Part shown: positions 11,201 through 21,998 of the stretch, piece by piece
Layout: each line of letters begins with the position of its first letter
How positions within the stretch are numbered: position 1 is the stretch's first letter
Origin: Porphyra umbilicalis
Taxonomy: Eukaryota; Rhodophyta; Bangiophyceae; Bangiales; Bangiaceae
DNA length: 64,000 bases
NCBI GenBank assembly: GCA_002049455.2
Contig: KV919063.1
Coordinates: forward strand, 31,846-95,845
Direction of reading: 5' to 3'
Translations under genes and position numbers: made by a program
Notes under the pieces: model-generated
Seen by the model: only the letters and a program-made list of their open reading frames with translations
Database searches by the model: none
Told to the model about the DNA's origin: nothing

Positions 11201-11391
11201 CCATGCGCCAAGCCGCCGCCGGCTTTGACGCCTTTGCCGCGGCGAACAACGTCGGCGACACGCCCGTGACGCTGGCGCTCCCGTCGGCGGCGGGGACGGT
11301 CGCGGCCGACGACGTGGTGCGGGTGACGCTCGTCTCGGCGGCCGGCGACCCGATGGTCAGCGCCTTGTGGGTGGAGGCGATTGACGCGTAG
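8265..11391 (+). CDS. Secreted trypsin-like serine protease with two malectin-like domains
   Basis: Three exons: 8265-9537, 9806-9910, 10142-11391 (875 residues). Introns 9538-9805 (phase 1, inside the GDSGG codons) and 9911-10141 (phase 1, before VYTRV) have GTACG donors and CAG acceptors. Order: hydrophobic signal peptide (MRGRLAAAVAAAVAAAVAA); a cysteine-containing N-terminal domain of unknown family (about 78-210, with TCPCYVYY, GDYRLV, IIFEAIPTPCPV); activation site R/IVGG at 235-239; chymotrypsin-fold domain with His282 (TAAHC), Asp325 (NDIALL) and Ser427 (GDSGGP), and Asp421 in the S1 pocket, implying cleavage after Lys/Arg; a PTAT/PTAP linker (about 485-550); then two malectin-like domains (about 553-704 and 713-875, each starting INCG). 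Malectin folds bind carbohydrate, so a cell-wall-anchored or glycan-targeted protease is inferred. A paralogue lies at 39873-43138. Confidence 0.9.
10233..10420 (+). repeat. 12-bp coding repeats (PTAT/PTAP/PTAS linker)
   Basis: Degenerate 12-base units encode roughly fifteen consecutive four-residue repeats of the form P-T-A-x between the protease and malectin-like domains. Thr/Pro-rich spacers of this type are usually extended and O-glycosylated. The paralogue has a diverged Lys-Pro-Thr linker of similar phase. Confidence 0.8.
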
Positions 11392-12090
11392 GCGGCCACG
11401 GCGCTGGAAGCGGATGCAGGAGCGAGGAGCGGAACGTGGGGCAGGGGGGGAGGGAGGGGAGGGGGAGCGCCAGTGACGGACGCCCAGGCACGCCGCTGCA
11501 CGGCGCACCCGGGGCTGCCGTCGAGCTCGTTGGCTGCAACCTGCGGCGGCGCAGCGCCGCAGGCGCGGGCAAACCGGGCACAATGCACAGGAGAAAAAAA
11601 AAAGACGCGGCGCCCTTCCCATCTAGATATGCCTTGTCCCCGTCGCGGCGCCCGCACCGCGGGCGCCGCGCCCGCCGCGCCGCGCGGCCGCGCGCGCGGC
11701 CGCCTCCGCCGGTCGCGCCCCACCCGCCGAGCCCCCCGCCCGCGGCCCCCGCCGCCGCCGTCCGACCGGCACGACCGCCCGGGCGGCGGCGGCGCGGCCG
11801 CCGCGCCGCGCCGGCCGCCGCGGGTGTGCCTGCGGCGGCGGCACGCCCCGCGGCCGACGGCGCCCCGCGCGGCGCCCCGCGCGCGCGCCCCGTGACGCGG
11901 CGGCGGCGGCGCGCCAACGGCGCCGCCGCGAACCCGCGCCGGCGCGTCGGGGCGCGGGGCGGGGCGCAGGCGGCCCCCCCCCCCTGCCCCCCGCCCCCCC
12001 CCCACCGCCCCCCCCCGCCAGCCACGCCCTCCGCGCCCCGCCTCTGCCGACAAGCGCCGCCGCACCGGCGCGCGCCCCCCCCCCCCCCCC
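11392..12090. other. GC-rich spacer between convergent genes
   Basis: Separates the 3' ends of protease 1 (plus) and the membrane protein (minus). It contains an A11 run near 11595 and, from about 11640, an almost pure G+C stretch with long C runs (11977-12015, 12077-12090). Only Arg/Ala/Pro monotone frames are present; no gene is recognised. Confidence 0.45.
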
Positions 12091-13476
12091 TCACTTTTCC
12101 GAATCCGCCCAGCTGACGCGCTTGTCCCCCCCCGCCCCCCCCCCGGCTTCTTCCCCCCCCCCCCCGGCTTTTTCCCCCCCCCCCCACGGTTCCCTTCTTC
12201 CCCCCCCCCCCCCCCCCCCCCCTTTTTGGCGGCGGCGGGGCGACCCCCCGCGCCCCCCCCCCCCCCTTGGCCTTGCCCGACGCCACTTTGGCGACGCGCG
12301 GCGGCGCCGCCGGCGGGGACATGGAGAAGCTCGGCATGGTGAAGCGGCGGTTCCAGCGCCCCCCCGCGCCCCCGCCCCCCTCCCCGCCGTCGCCGTCGCC
12401 GTCGCCGTCGCCGCCGCCGCCGCCGCCGTCGCGCCCCGGCGGCGCGTCGGTCATGGCCGACGAGCGGCGGGCGGCGGCGGCCCACGGGCCGTACTTTTCC
12501 GCCTTGCGCCGCCGCACGATGAGGGCGCCGACGAGCACCACGACCGCCGTCAGCAGCGACAGGCCGACGGCGAGGGAGATGGCGAGGATGGGCGGATGCG
12601 CGCGCTTGTCGTCGCTCGGCAGGGGCGTGACGACGCCGTCCGCCACGGTCGCGCCCACCTCCCCAACGTGCACCTTGTTGCTCAGCGGCGCGAGCAGCCA
12701 CGCCTCCGTCGCTGCCATTTCGGGGCGCTTGCGGAGTTCGGCCCCAAACGCCGAGCCGCCCTCGACGTTCCAGTTGCTTTGCCGCACGGCCGCGACGAAC
12801 CGGGCCGGCGGCGGCGACGCCGACGACGGCGCGGCCGACGGTGACGGCGGGGGCGTCGTCGTCACGGCCGGCGTTGGCGACGGCGCCCCCGCCGCGGGCG
12901 TCGGCGTGGCCGCCACCGTCGGCGGGGCCGTGCTGCCCACCTGCGTAGCATGGCCGCCATACTCATTGAAGGCGGTCATGGTCTGCAGCGCACTCCGGAC
13001 GGCGGCGACGTAGTAGGTGGCGTCGGCGGTCGCCGTGACGGAGCCCTGCTGCTCGGCGTGGACGAGCGCGACGGCGGCGAGGGGCTTGGCCGCGTCGCGC
13101 CAAAACTTGCGGATGACGTCCTGCACGTGGGCGTCGAGCACGTCAGAGTAGCCGCCGCCGGGGAGGTTGCGCACGCGCAGCGTCATGGCCACGTACGTGT
13201 ACGGGTGGTCGAGGGGCGCGAGCGTCGTGTTGGGCCGCGCGTCCGTGACGAGGCGGATGGACGGCGCGAGGGGGGGGGCGCCGCCGCGGCGGCCGCCGAC
13301 GCCGCCGCCACAGACGCTGCCGCCGACGACGCTGCCGCGGGAGGCGCTGCCGCCGTCGCGCCCGCCGCGGGCGCCGCCGAGTCGACGCGCAGGAGCACAA
13401 TGTGAAAGACGAGGAGGAAGGCGAGCGCGGCGGCCGCCGCCGCGTGGCACGCGCCGCGCACCACCCACGACCGCAT
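12091..13476 (-). CDS. Orphan membrane protein with extracellular domain and Gly-rich cytoplasmic tail
   Basis: Starts at ATG 13474-13476 with MRSWVVRGACHAAAAAALAF and LLVFHIVLLRV, a signal peptide or signal anchor. After a frame change in G9 (13270-13278) it continues with a folded-looking domain (SIRLVTDARPNTTLAPLDHP, TYVAMTLRVRNLPGGGYSDV, IRKFWRDAAKPLAAVALVHA, ATYYVAAVRSALQTMTAFNE), a Pro/Thr/Ala-rich stem, a second small domain (FVAAVRQSNWNVEGGSAFGA), and a clear transmembrane helix (ILAISLAVGLSLLTAVVVLV) followed by RRRK. The cytoplasmic tail is Gly-rich and crosses several C/G runs. The third frame gives the most natural end, DKRVSWADSEK then TGA at 12091-12093. I recognise no family. 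Topology is inferred: outside N-terminal, inside C-terminal. Confidence 0.6.
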
Positions 13477-14551
13477 CGTGGTCCCGCGGGGGGGGGGACC
13501 CCGACCCGTGACGGCTCCCGCACCCGTCGGCGGCGGCGGCGGCGGCGGCGCACGCGACGGACCCCGCCAGACCGACGACGGCGGGGGCGGGGGCGCGTGC
13601 CGGCGACCGCGGGCGGCGGCGGGCAGCGGCGGCGCGGCGCGGCGCATCCGCTCAAGAGGCGACGCGCGATCCCGCACCGCGCGCCCGACCGCCCCGCCGA
13701 CGCTGTCCGAGACGGCCGTGACCGGTGCCGCCGCCGCGGGGGGGAGGCCGTGCGTGGCCGACACAAAAGCCGCCGGCGGGGCGACGCCGCGGCGGCGGCG
13801 TGACGCGCGTGCGCGCGTGCGTGGGTGGGGACGCAGCGCCTGCTGCGGGGCCCGGCCGCCGTGCGCGCTGTTGGATTGTTCCGGCACGCACGCGGCGGGC
13901 GCCGTGTGCAAGACGCGCCCCACTACGTATGGGTCTCGGCTGCGGCGCCGCGTTTGTGGGCGCGGCGGCGGTGGACCGGGTGCGCTGGCGGGCCACCCCG
14001 CCGGGCGTCGACAGCCAGGGATACAGTCCTGTTGCAGATCGCCTGCCGCTGCCTTGCCCATGGGCGTTGCGGGCGCGCCGCGCCGCGCGCCTCCTCGTGC
14101 GTGGGGCTCGGCCCCAGAGCGCCGCGATTGTCTGGACAGCCGCGCCCCCTGACGCGGCCGCGCCCGCCGCGCGGCCGCGCGGTCGTCCCTTTGGGGCCAT
14201 GGCGGCCGCCCGGTGCGCTACGTACGGGCCGCCAGCGTCGGTTGGCACGCGACGCGGGAGCCATTGCGTGGGGGACAATGGCGGGCGCAGAGGGCTGCTA
14301 CGCGACGGCCCCCCGGCGCACGCCCCCGTCGTCGACACCATCCCGATCGACGCTGCCACGGCTCAAGCAGCGCTGTCGTCACCACGCGCGGCTCACACCA
14401 AACCGAATGGAATCACCTGCGTTGTGTGTAGTTGCCTGTTCAATTCGTAATTTCTCGGGCGCGACTTGCCTCTGTGTGATCCCCGCGTGATCCGCTCGTC
14501 GACCACCGCCCCGGCGGACCTAGGTCCCGAGGTACCTCGCCCGCACCGTCA
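13477..14551. other. Intergenic region between divergent genes
   Basis: 1.07 kb between the start of the membrane protein (minus) and the propeller protein (plus). GC-rich up to about 14350, then a short, more balanced stretch. No supported gene and no promoter motif recognised. Confidence 0.4.
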
Positions 14552-16192
14552 ATGCGAGAGCCGTGGCGCGCACCTCGGCCGCGCCGTCCCGGCCATTGCC
14601 GGCCCCTCCCCTGCGCCGACGTCTCCCCCCCCTCCCCGCTGCCTCCCCACTGGGCTCACCGCCGCGGCCACCGCACCCCTTCCCCCCCCTCCCCCCATCA
14701 TGGGCGCCCCCCCCGCCGCCTTTATCGGCGGTGGGACGCCCCTCCGCCCATCCCTGCGCCCCCAAACACGGCGGCCGCGGCCATCCAGCGGCGGGTGGGG
14801 GCGCCCCCCCCCCCCCCTCCTCCCCCACGCGCGCCCCCCCCCCCCCCCCGCGCGGCGCACATCCTATCCCCCTCTGCCCCCGACGATGCGCTGCCGCCCA
14901 ACGTGGAGTTTGTCGAGGACGGGTCGAGCGTCTGGTGGGACGCCGCCGGCGGCCTCACGGGCCCCGTCGTCCGCCGCTTCCCCGCCGACGGGGGCGGCGG
15001 GGACGCCGCCGCCCCCCCCCCACGTGGATGATGTGGTACGGGTCGGTCGGCGGCGCGGCCGCCGTCCCCGGCGCCACGGGCGGCGCCGGCGGCTCGATTG
15101 GCGTCGCCACGTCCCCCGACGGGCTCGGGTGGACCCGCCACCGGGGCGGCCTCGCCGGCGGGGCGGTGTTGGCGCCCAACGCGGAGGAGTGGTGGGCGTT
15201 TGACACGGTCGCCGTGGACGTGGCGGACGTGGCCGTCGGCACCTCCCCAGTCGTGCGCGCGGCGGCGGGCGTGTTTTTCCTCTACTACACCGGCGCCTGC
15301 GCCGAGGTGGGGGGGGGCGCGGCCGCGGCGCCGGGTGCCCGCACCCGCGTCGGCGTGGCGCTGTCCAAGGACGGGTGGCACTGGTCGCGGGTGGAGGGCG
15401 CGCACCATTCGGGGGCGCTCTTTGACACGGGGGGGGGGGGGGGGGGTGGGACGCGGGGGGGGTGTCGGCCCCGTCGACGCTGCGCCTGCGCGACGGGTCC
15501 GTGTTGCTCTACTATACGGGGCGCGGGGCGGCGGGCGAGGCGGGGGGGGGGGGCGCCGCCGACGGCGACGGCGGTGACGCGGCGGCCACGGCCGCCGCCG
15601 CGGGCGCCGCGGGCGCCGCGGGCGCGGCGGGCGCGGCGGGCGCCGCGGCGGCGCGGCCGTCGCCGCTCGGCACCGCGGCCATTGGGTTGGCAACGTCCCC
15701 CGACGGCCTCACCTTTACGCCCTCTGCGGGGTCCCCCTGCTCCCCGCCGCCGCGTGTCCGTCGGTGGTCTACCACCCCCCGTCGGCGACGCACTACCTCT
15801 TCCACGAAGTCGCTGGCGGCGACGGGCGGGTGGCGATTGGGGCGGCGACCTCCCGCGACGGGGGGCAGTCGTGGGCGCCCGTCGGCCCGGGGGGTGTGGT
15901 GCCCCCCGTCGGGACGGCGGGCGCGCCGCCGGTGCTCGCGGCGACCCACGGGGGCGGGGGCGGGGGGTGGGAGGCGGGCGGCGTCGGCCGCCCGTGTGCG
16001 GTGGCCATGCCCGACGGGGGGCTCCGCCTCTACTACCGGGGGGGGGGGTCGGCGTCCCGTGGGCGGCGGGGGGGGACCTCGGCGTCGCGTTTAGTGTGGG
16101 GGGGATTGGACGACCTTCGTGCGCGAGCGGCCGGTGGGGGAGGGGGCGGAGCCGCCGCCTGGGGGAGGGGGGGGGGGGGGGGGGGTGAGTGA
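14552..16192 (+). CDS. Five-bladed beta-propeller protein, GH43/GH32-like (arabinanase/levansucrase/invertase superfamily)
   Basis: Repeated propeller-blade signatures are visible: WMMWYGSVGG, GVATSPDGLGWTRH, FFLYYTGAC, GVALSKDGWHWSRV, LRDGSVLLYYTGRG, IGLATSPDGLTFT, HYLFHEVAGGDGRVAIGAAT, SRDGGQSWAPVG and GGLRLYYRGGG. The alternation of LYYTG strands with SxDGxxW turns is characteristic of this glycosidase/fructosidase superfamily, many of whose plant and algal members are uncharacterised. I could not assign the catalytic acids, so activity on a polysaccharide is inference. Frame changes are needed at C runs near 14807-14850 and 15009-15018, at G runs near 15429-15446 and at several G runs after 15540. 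The end reads DWTTFVRERPVGEGAEPPPG. TGAGTGAGTGA at 16186-16196 closes all three frames. The start (14552 or 14700) is uncertain. Confidence 0.65.
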
Positions 16193-16628
16193 GTGACCGG
16201 CGGTGGGACGGGATGGCGCGGGGGGACTCGGCTGAGCGCCAGCCAGTGTACCGCCGCGCGGTGCCAGGGGGGTGCGCTGCCCAGCGTGGCGCTGCGCGGC
16301 ACCGCCGTGGGCGGCACCGCCGGGGAGAACAGCGGCGGCGGCCGGGGTGCGGTGGGCGGGTCGAGCGGGACCTAAAGGTCTCTGTGTGTTGCCGTGTGCT
16401 GCTGTTTTTTGGCTGGCGTGTGCACGGGCGCAGCAGCAGGCGGGCACCGCAGCCGTGGCCGGCGCGCGCGACGCGAGCAAATACGGTAGGACGTTTATTA
16501 CTACGCGCAGATCCCACGGCCGGGACGTCCCGTTTGGCTCCTGTTCATCGTCGACCAATTGTCCTCCAGCGCGCCCGACCCACACGCCGCCCGACGGCGG
16601 CGCGCCCCGGCCGCCCCGCCCCGCGCCC
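16193..16628. other. Spacer between convergent genes
   Basis: About 440 bases between the propeller gene and the giant minus-strand gene. It mixes GC-rich sequence with a short pocket of balanced composition at about 16380-16560. No gene recognised. Confidence 0.4.
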
Positions 16629-16800
16629 TCACAGCGCGCACCCGCCCGAGCGCGCCGCCTCCACGGCCCGCCCGATGCGGCCGCGGAGGCGCGCCGCCGC
16701 AGCCGCCGCCTCGGCCAAGTCGGCAGACAGGCGCTGAAAGTCGGCCACCGCCGCCGCGCGGCGCGCTGCCAAGCCGCCGCCGCCGCAGCCGCCCCCGCCG

Positions 16801-16837
<37 letters not shown>

Positions 16838-17202
16838 GCGCCCCCCCCGCACCGTGCGGCGGCGGCGGCGGGGGCGACGGGCGTGGCGCCGCCTCCCCCC
16901 CCCCCCCCCCCCCCCCCCCCCCCGCCCGCCGCCGCCGCCGCCGCCGCCACGGCGGCGGCCGCGTCGAGCGCCGCAACCGCCGCCTGGATGCGCCGCGCGT
17001 CGACGAGGATGGTCGACGCCGCCTCTGACACGAGGTACAGCGCCTCCGCGTCGGCGGCCAGCTGCCCGACGAGGGCGGTGGCGAGGCGCCGGTCGGCGCC
17101 CGCTGCTGCCGCTGCAGAAAGCTGGGGGGGGGGGTAACCCCCGCGGGGGGAGGTCGCGTAGGCGCCGCCACCGCCGCCGCCGGGGGGGGCGCCGGTGGCG
17201 GT

Positions 17203-17293
<91 letters not shown>

Positions 17294-20200
17294 AGCTGTG
17301 GCGTCGGCGGCGGGCCGCGCGGGAGGGGGGGGGGCGCCCCCCCACCGCCCGCCGTGGCCGCCCCCCGCGCCGCCGCCGCCGTCGGCGTACGGGTCGTGGC
17401 CGTAGCCGCCGCCGCCGCCGACGGCGTACCCGTCGGCGCCATAGCCGCCGTGAGGGGGGGCCCCAAAGTCGCGCCCACCCCCAACCGGGTGTGCGCCATA
17501 GGGGCCACCCGCGTGGAGCGCGTGCGCGTACCGGCCCCGCGTGTGCGCCTGGCCGTGGTCGCCCGCGTAGGCCGTGCGGCGGTCAAACGACTCGTTGCGG
17601 AGGTCAAACGGCTCGTTGCGGAGGTCAAACGGCTCTGCCGGGTGGCCGTACTGCTCCAACGTGGGGGCGTACCGCTCGGCGGGGTGGCCGCCGCGCCCGT
17701 CGCAGGGGCCGTGCTCGTAGCCAAACGCGACGGGCGGGGTGGGGTGTCCAAACGGTCCCCCAGGGTGCGCATAGGGGTCCCCGTGCGGGTGCCACCCGTG
17801 CCCGCCGAGCGGCTCGACGTACGCGTCCCCGCTGTTGGCATATTGTTGATGCCGCGCCGCACCCGCCGGTGCCCACGGGTGGCCGTGACCGCCGTCGTGC
17901 GGCGCCGTCAGCAGCTGGTCCCCCCCATAGTCACCGGGCGGCGCGCCGTACGGGGAGCCGCCCGCCAGGGGGGCCCCTCCCCACTCCCGACCGCCGCCGG
18001 CGTCGCGCGCCGCCGCCGCCCCGGCACCGGCCGTGTGCGGGTCCCCCTGCGGCGCATACCCGTCGGCGGCGCTCGCCGTCGACGGCACGGTGGCGGTGGC
18101 GGTGGCGGTGGCGCTCCCACTCCCGTCGCCACTCCCATACTCGCCACTGCCGCCACTGCCGCCACTGCCGCCGCGGCTGTGGGCGCGGTCACCACCCGCC
18201 GCCGGCGCCGCCACGGACAATGGCGGAAGCGGCGGCGGCAGCGGCGCGAGCAGCGGCGGCAGGGGCAGCAGCGATGGCAGCCGCGGCAGCCGCGGCAGCC
18301 GCGCGAGCAGCGCCGCCACGGACGGGGTCGCCGCTGAGGCAACGACAAACCCGCCGCCGCCGACGGCCGGCAGGAGCGGCGACGGCTCGCCCGGCGTTGG
18401 CGGCGGCGCCGCGACCGTCGTGGCCGCCGCCATGGCCGCCGTCGGCGCCAGTGCCAGCCGACGGCGCCCCGCCAAGCCGTCGGCGCTCGTGTCAACGGCG
18501 GCGGCGGCGGCGGTGACGGCCGCGAGCAGTGCCTCGGCGCGCGGCGCCCCCGACGCGGCGGCGCTCGCTGCCGTCGACCCGCGGGAGCCCGACGCGGACG
18601 GGGAGGGCGGATTCGAGTTCCCGCGCCGCGGCCGGCGGCGGAGGATCATGGGCAAGCGCGACGGCCACGCCTTGGCGCCGTCGCCCGTCGAGGAGCCGTC
18701 GCCGGTCGGGATGACGCTGTTGGGGTCGCCGGCGGGCGGCGCGGCGGCGGCGCGGGCGGCGGCCGCAGGCGCGTCTGCGGCGGCCATGGCCGGCGGCGGC
18801 GCGTCCACGTCCACGGAAGTGTCTGCGGCTGCCTCCGTCGTGGCCGTACCGCCCGCGTCGTCCACGCCGCCCGCCGCGTCTAGGCTGGCGCACGCAACCG
18901 CGGCAGCTTCGGCCTCGGCCTGCGCATCGGCCGCCGCTTCCATGGCCACCACCTGTGCGTCGGCCGCCGCCTTGGCGTCGGCCACGTCGGCACCGACCGC
19001 CGGCGACGCGTGCGTCGCGTGGGGGACGGCCGCGTTGGCGGCGGCCACCTTGGCGGCGGCCACCTTGGCGGCGGCCACCTTGGCGGCCGCACCTTTGACG
19101 ACTGCAATCTTGACGACCGCTTCCTGTACGGCCGCCGCCGGGGAATGGGCGGGCTTGGCGTTGGCCGCGTGCGGCGCCGCCACTGGGGCGTCGGCCTCCG
19201 ACGCGCCTTCCGCCTCGGCGCTACCCGCCTCTGCTTCCACCTCTTTGGTGACGACGGCCTTGACGCTCGCCTCCGTGGCGCCACCCGCCGCCTGGACAGC
19301 CTTTGCTGTCTCGGCGTCGTTCGCCACCACGACGCCGTCCGCCTTGGTATTGCCCGCCGTGCCGTTACCCGCCTTGTCCGCGTCCGTCGTCGCATCTTGT
19401 GCCTGCTCGCCAATGACCTCGGCATCCTCTACCACCGTGTCCTTTGCCCTGACGACCGCCTCTGCCGCCACCGCCACCGCCACCGCGGCCGACACGGCCC
19501 TGCCGGCCGCCGCCGCGGATTCCGACCGCTTGAGCGCCCGCGGCGGCGGCGACGCACCGCCACCACCGCGCCCGCAGCCGCGGTCGGCAGCCACCCACGC
19601 GGCGGCCGTCGGCACGTCGGTGCGGTCGCCGCCAGCGGCGACCGCCGACGCCACAGCGATGCCTGCACGGGCGCGCCACGCCGCCGCCCGCGGTGTCGAT
19701 GCGACAAACGGGGTGGCCGACAGGCGCGGCAGGTTGCCGACATCCACCGCCGGCGCACCCGTCGCCGCCGCCCCGCCGCGAGGGGGGGGGCGCGGCACCC
19801 CCCACCTCACGTCGGGGGAGAGGGGCGAACTTGCCGCCCGCGGGTCGAGGCGCGACGTGGCCGCGCCGCCCGCAGAGCGGGCGCGTCGGCGGCGCCGCCC
19901 GCCGTCGCTGACGCTGCCACCACCGTCGCCGCCGCGGCCACCGGCCGGCGACCCGACGACAACCGCCACCGCGCGTGCGGCAATGCCCGCGGCGGCCGCC
20001 GCTGCCGACGCGCCCGCAACGGCGGCCGTGGAGCTTGCGGCGCCGTCGGCCACCACGGGCGACGTCGGCGGTCCCCCCCGACGGTCGTCGCGGGCACCCC
20101 CAACCGCGGCGGTCGGGGGAGCTCCGCGAGCGCCGCCATCCTCATTGGCAATGCCGGCGTCGCGGGCGTCGTGGCGGGCGTCCCCGCCGTGGACGTGCCG

Positions 20201-21406
20201 TCGGCCACCGTCGTCGCGGGTGTGGCCGCCGCGGGCCCCCCGCCGCGGCCGTTGGGGGGGTGCCGTTGGGGGGGGTGCCGTTGGGGGGGGTGCCCCCGCC
20301 CCGTCTGCACCCTGGGGGGGAAGGGGGCGGAGTGCCCCATGCGCGTCGACCGCCGCCGTGAGGATGTCGGCGGCGGGCACGGGGGCGCCGCCGTGGGGCG
20401 CCGTCGGGGTGCCGCCGCCGTTGGCTCGAGTGCGCCCCTCGGTGGCGGCGGGGACGTTGGCGTGTCCCGACGCGCCCGCGGGACGGTTGGCCGCCTTGTT
20501 ACAACGGTCGGCGATCGCGCCGGCCGCGTCGGCCGTCGTGTCGTCGGCCGCCTCGTCCCGATGGTCGACGGTGGCGCCGACCGCGTCGGCGGTCGAATCC
20601 GTTCCGTCCCCAGAGTCTGCGTCCGACACGGGCGCGGCGCGCACCTGGACGCGCCGCCGCCGCACCGTGACGCCGCCACCACCCCCGCCGTCGCTCAACG
20701 CGGTCGCCGCCGCCCCCACCCTGGAGGCCGACGGCAGGCGGCGGCGGCGGGTGCGGCGGCCACCCGGTCCCTCTGCCGCACAGAAGCGCCACGCCCCCGC
20801 CATTGCGTCGTACGCCGTGGCGGTCCCGCCCGCGGCACGCCCCGCCGTAGCGGCGGTCAGCGCCGCCGCCGCCTCGGCGGCCGCCGCCAACCCGCTGCCG
20901 CGTTTGACCCGCTTGGCCGCGCGCGGCACCGACGACGGGCAGGCCGACGGCGACCGTGACAGCGCCGGCGGTGGCAACGGCGACGGGGACGGGGACGGGG
21001 ACGGGACGGGGACGGGGACGGGGACGGGGACGGGGACGGGGACGGGGACGGGGACGGGGACGGGGAAGGCGAGCGGCGGCGGCGCGCGCGCGTCACGGCG
21101 CGGGGCGGCCGACGCGTCGACGATTCGGGCGTCGAGTCGGCCAGCGGCGCGCCGCCGCCGGTCGGACACCAGTCGGAATCTTCCGTAACGGTGGTGGCGG
21201 CGGCCGACGACGGCGCCGCCGACGGCGGCGGCGGCGGTGACGACGCGACGACCGCCGGTCGGGCGGGCGTGGTGGGTGCGCACGCCGCCGGGGTGAGGGG
21301 CGGGGGGGGGGGGAACGGGGGGGGCGGGGGGAGCAACGCAAAGAGCCGGCGCACAATGGCGGGGAGGGCGGAAGGGGGGGTGGGGGGGGAGGGGGGGGGG
21401 GCGCAT
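16629..21406 (-). CDS. Very long low-complexity protein with C-terminal coiled coil
   Basis: About 1,590 residues; no family recognised. Likely start is ATG at 21404-21406 in a CCACCATGC context, leading through Pro runs to ALPAIVRRLFALL and then TTVTEDSDWCPTGGGAPLAD. In order: an SP-dipeptide array (20985-21061), a basic KRVKRG patch, a long Ala/Gly/Thr/Asp-rich disordered region, an acidic Ala/Val/Glu/Lys region (for example ASVKAVVTKEVEAEAGSAEA) with AKVAA repeats, a Tyr/Gly/His-rich prion-like segment (GYGHDPYADGGGG and three FDLRNEP-type heptads), a poly-Gly run, and two Ala-rich helices (LAADAEALYLVSEAASTILV and ADFQRLSADLAEAAAAAARL) that end at 16629. Frames change at G runs near 21300-21430, at a 5-base unit in the hexanucleotide array and near 17290, 16900 and 16860. 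More slips may exist near 20075 and 20250-20300. Confidence 0.55.
17203..17290 (-). repeat. GCC triplet run encoding poly-Gly
   Basis: About 29 uninterrupted GCC triplets on the plus strand, read as Gly codons on the minus strand, just after the Tyr/Gly-rich segment of the giant protein. Confidence 0.85.
17583..17639 (-). repeat. 21-bp coding repeat, heptad FDLRNEP/S
   Basis: TCAAACG recurs at 17583, 17604 and 17625, a 21-base period. It encodes FDLRNEP, FDLRNES and FDRR within the giant protein. The last copy is degenerate. Confidence 0.85.
19034..19092 (-). repeat. 15-bp coding repeat (AKVAA)
   Basis: Near-identical 15-base units of the form GGCGGCGGCCACCTT, about four copies, encode KVAAAKVAAAKVAAA within the acidic Ala-rich region of the giant protein. 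Confidence 0.85.
20251..20294 (-). repeat. Three tandem units differing in G-run length
   Basis: GTT-Gn-TGCC units at 20251-20264, 20265-20279 and 20280-20294. The first has seven Gs (14 bases) and the other two have eight (15 bases), so the first unit shifts the reading frame relative to the others. Confidence 0.75.
20985..21061 (-). repeat. GGGGAC hexanucleotide array with one 5-base unit
   Basis: Three GGGGAC units, one GGGAC at 21003-21007, then nine GGGGAC units. On the minus strand the array reads SPSPSP in one frame and PVPVPV in another. The short unit switches the two. Confidence 0.85.
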
Positions 21407-21619
21407 GGTGGGGGGGGGGGGGGGGGTGACGCGGACGGGCGGGTCGACGCGTCCGACGGCGGCAGCGGCTGGGATCGCCCCCGTCGGCGGCACGACGGCC
21501 GCGTCGCGCGCGCGTCAATGTATAGGGGCGGGCGGCGGGTGCGGTGCGGCCGCGCGGCCGCCCGTCCGCGCGGCCACCGCCGCGAGACGCCCTGGGCGGC
21601 CCGCCGGTTGGGCGTGAAG

Positions 21620-21652
<33 letters not shown>

Positions 21653-21930
21653 TTTGAGGGGGCGCCCAAGCGACGCCCTCAATCCGCCGCTACAGGTGGC
21701 CGCCGCGCCCCAACGCGCCGCGGCCGTCGGCGCGGCGGGCGGGGGGCGGCGCAGGGGCGGGCGGGGCACGGCGACGCGCCCTCAACGAGGCGGCGGCGGC
21801 AGCGGCGGCAGGCGCGGGCGCCGGGTCGGGGACCGTCGGCGGGGGCGCATCAAGGTGGTGGACTGAGCCGCGGGAGGCGCCATCGACTGGGGGGGGGGGG
21901 GGGGGGGGGCGCCGTTGAAAAAGGGGCCGC

Positions 21931-21998
<68 letters not shown>

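Noticed and set aside
18033-21188. 1,051-codon plus-strand Ala-rich ORF
   Set aside because: It mirrors the giant minus-strand gene. The minus strand carries the codon-period repeats, basic/acidic segments and coiled coil, so it is preferred, though the plus frame is unusually clean.
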